A stretch of 6,869 nucleotides of DNA from Chlamydiota bacterium (lineage in GTDB: Bacteria; Chlamydiota; Chlamydiia; Chlamydiales; Waddliaceae): NCBI GenBank assembly GCA_011065005.1, contig JAAKFP010000139.1, positions 1 to 6,869 on the forward strand, given 5' to 3'. The notes below the pieces were generated by a model. The model was not told where the DNA came from, searched no databases, and saw nothing but the letters and a program-made list of their open reading frames with translations. The translations under genes were made by a program, and so were the position numbers. The stretch's first letter is position 1. Every line of letters starts with the position of its first letter. This document shows positions 6,701-6,869 of the stretch, piece by piece.

Positions 6701-6869
6701 ATAAGATGCAAGCCCTCGAGCTTAGTAAAGAACTTCTCGGCGATAAGCACCCTTATGTGGCAACAAGCTTGAACAATGTGGGATCAACTTTTGGGGACTT
6801 AGGCAAACATGCTGAAGCTCTCAAGTATAAGATGCAAGCCCTCGAGCTTAGGAAAGAACTTCTCGGCGA
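3757..6869 (+). CDS. NLR-like STAND protein: TIR-like, NB-ARC and TPR domains, 3' end beyond the window
   Basis: There are 1037 codons without a stop. The order is: residues 1-56 shared with the upstream gene; 57-288 a mostly helical region of unknown function; about 289-400 a TIR-like domain beginning TCFICFNVSEKD, with candidate catalytic Glu372 in GLAQEIRMIEG. NB-ARC follows, with FTGREKEL (507-514), Walker A GIGGVGKT (531-538), Walker B LLIFDGVD (603-610), LLVTSR (629-634) and GYFPLAL (681-687, GLPL-like). A winged-helix region ends in IHLLVQ (809-814, MHD-like), and 42-residue TPRs start at 932, 974 and 1016. TPR sensors on STAND ATPases trigger oligomerisation, and TIR domains of such proteins consume NAD. 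It starts at ATG 3757 after AGGAG. It is cytoplasmic, with no signal peptide or membrane span. It is a likely defence or host-interaction protein; the target is unknown. Confidence 0.93.
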   Translation, partial: MTVDTSQNRQLGIWESSPFQITLYDTKNTLTAEAAHTDGKRTHFPSRSITCGILGKLPHAVLIDKVAHLAKEKIALFPYPKEGPTELWVFEAEKMAGLEIRQGKEHLKKTDDTLGAYQKALENFQTALKLQEKFKGNTAELQEAVAAIKKTITLLKCNQNPEIYLPNEKANEAFNEVITTYQEEKDIFECFKTLLSVTEEKEFAPQHHFMSALIHEETGDFLFAVKDYLSLAEDNPRALACIEKAYDLLDAALAKNSDEDLLMRKDGVRMIFEKCLETLSRTSSQEKAPTCFICFNVSEKDVGAWLEETLVPDLDKAGIKPIFCFRDLNQGQDLDNFQKIARHADQVIIVCTPDLKTKYEERKKAPVGLAQEIRMIEGRYNDEDKADAIFLIYLKGTRKEVLPTAYFEPILGTEFASFKGAVEFDYFSNAFELFSAMRKVSREDGRGLREVFLKEAKEILEGKVNPEEIIQWKQSREAKNRALYDSIAHRISVHTQMVNLPLPAKDFTGREKELKDLHDACTHRHRVAISGIGGVGKTALAVKYAHDYQSHYQWVHFISGTTPDTITTGLLKLADDLKIPQGKTPERLEWLKSRLDRLEYEYLLIFDGVDHPQAYEELERLLPSRGKCLLVTSRMHENARKLEFEVIEIPLFTPEEAVDYLVQATKNPDREQAAILAEKLGYFPLALTHAATYIRERGMSFKLYLEGFEKYELELFKDERLTLNREEETILTTWKITMDTIENFHKCSLAKEVLNFFSFLAQTPIPMTLVENWFAKFSPGNSGIELSDALRLLCSYSMIESPVRDAYDIHLLVQTVMRDQLAPDKQQEILNQAVRIFDALIKDLDPELPEKRRILDVFIAHIKKTVEHILKLPLQEDGVHDVLTVVCDYYLYEGKFNNAENTVRILLNLSEESSIRKAGALDQLGISLGGMGNHDEALKYKMQALELRKELLGDKHPDVATSLNNVGSTFGELGKHDEALKYKMQALELSKELLGDKHPYVATSLNNVGSTFGDLGKHAEALKYKMQALELRKELLG
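6550..6869 (+). repeat. Tandem 126-bp TPR-coding repeats of the STAND gene, array cut by window edge
   Basis: Units lie at 6550-6675, 6676-6801 and 6802 onward (68 bases seen). They share long identical stretches with each other and with the units in the short upstream gene. The array length in the complete gene cannot be known from this window, and such arrays readily gain and lose units by slippage. Confidence 0.9.

Overview
The window looks like an accessory, mobile-element-rich stretch of a moderately AT-rich bacterial genome. The taxon is not shown directly. Kinesin-light-chain-type TPR repeats, an NLR-like TIR/NB-ARC protein, a COG1373-type ATPase and decayed insertion sequences with a group II intron are a mix often seen in intracellular, amoeba-associated bacteria such as Chlamydiae-like symbionts. 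That placement is an inference with low to moderate confidence.

Layout. (1) Positions 1-1305, minus strand: an AAA+ ATPase of the AAA_14/DUF4143 (COG1373) type that runs off the left edge. It is preceded by a likely promoter and two near-identical 18-20 bp palindromes (1353-1372, 1378-1395) that look like operators. (2) About 1400-2860: a mobile-element graveyard. It holds an IS110-family transposase fragment with two in-frame stops (1524-1796). It also holds a group II intron on the minus strand (about 1977-2662) with an intact-looking domain V; its maturase/reverse transcriptase is reduced to a start region of about 37 codons. A pair of 11-bp GTAA-type inverted ends (1947-1957, 2847-2857) suggests the intron sits inside an older IS66-like remnant, and a long imperfect hairpin of CGAAG-type repeats lies just inside the right end. 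(3) Positions 2947-6869, plus strand: two tandem paralogous genes, each with its own strong ribosome binding site.

The second of the pair (3757 to the right edge, at least 1037 codons) is a bacterial NLR-like STAND protein. In order it has a short N-terminal module, an uncharacterised helical region, a TIR-like domain with a candidate catalytic Glu, an NB-ARC NTPase, a winged-helix/MHD-like segment and a 42-residue TPR array cut by the window edge. The first (2947-3606) has almost the same 56-residue N-terminus, but at the shared string GGCAAAC it jumps straight into the same kind of TPR repeats. It therefore looks like an internally deleted derivative that has lost the whole TIR-NB-ARC core. 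Its last repeat also carries an apparent frameshift that replaces the original C-terminus.

By analogy with TIR-STAND proteins, the full-length protein is expected to sense a ligand through the TPR array, oligomerise through NB-ARC and activate TIR NAD-consuming activity, as in anti-phage defence or host interaction. The short paralogue would keep the sensor and N-terminal module without the effector, which makes it a candidate decoy, regulator or partner. These functional statements are inference.
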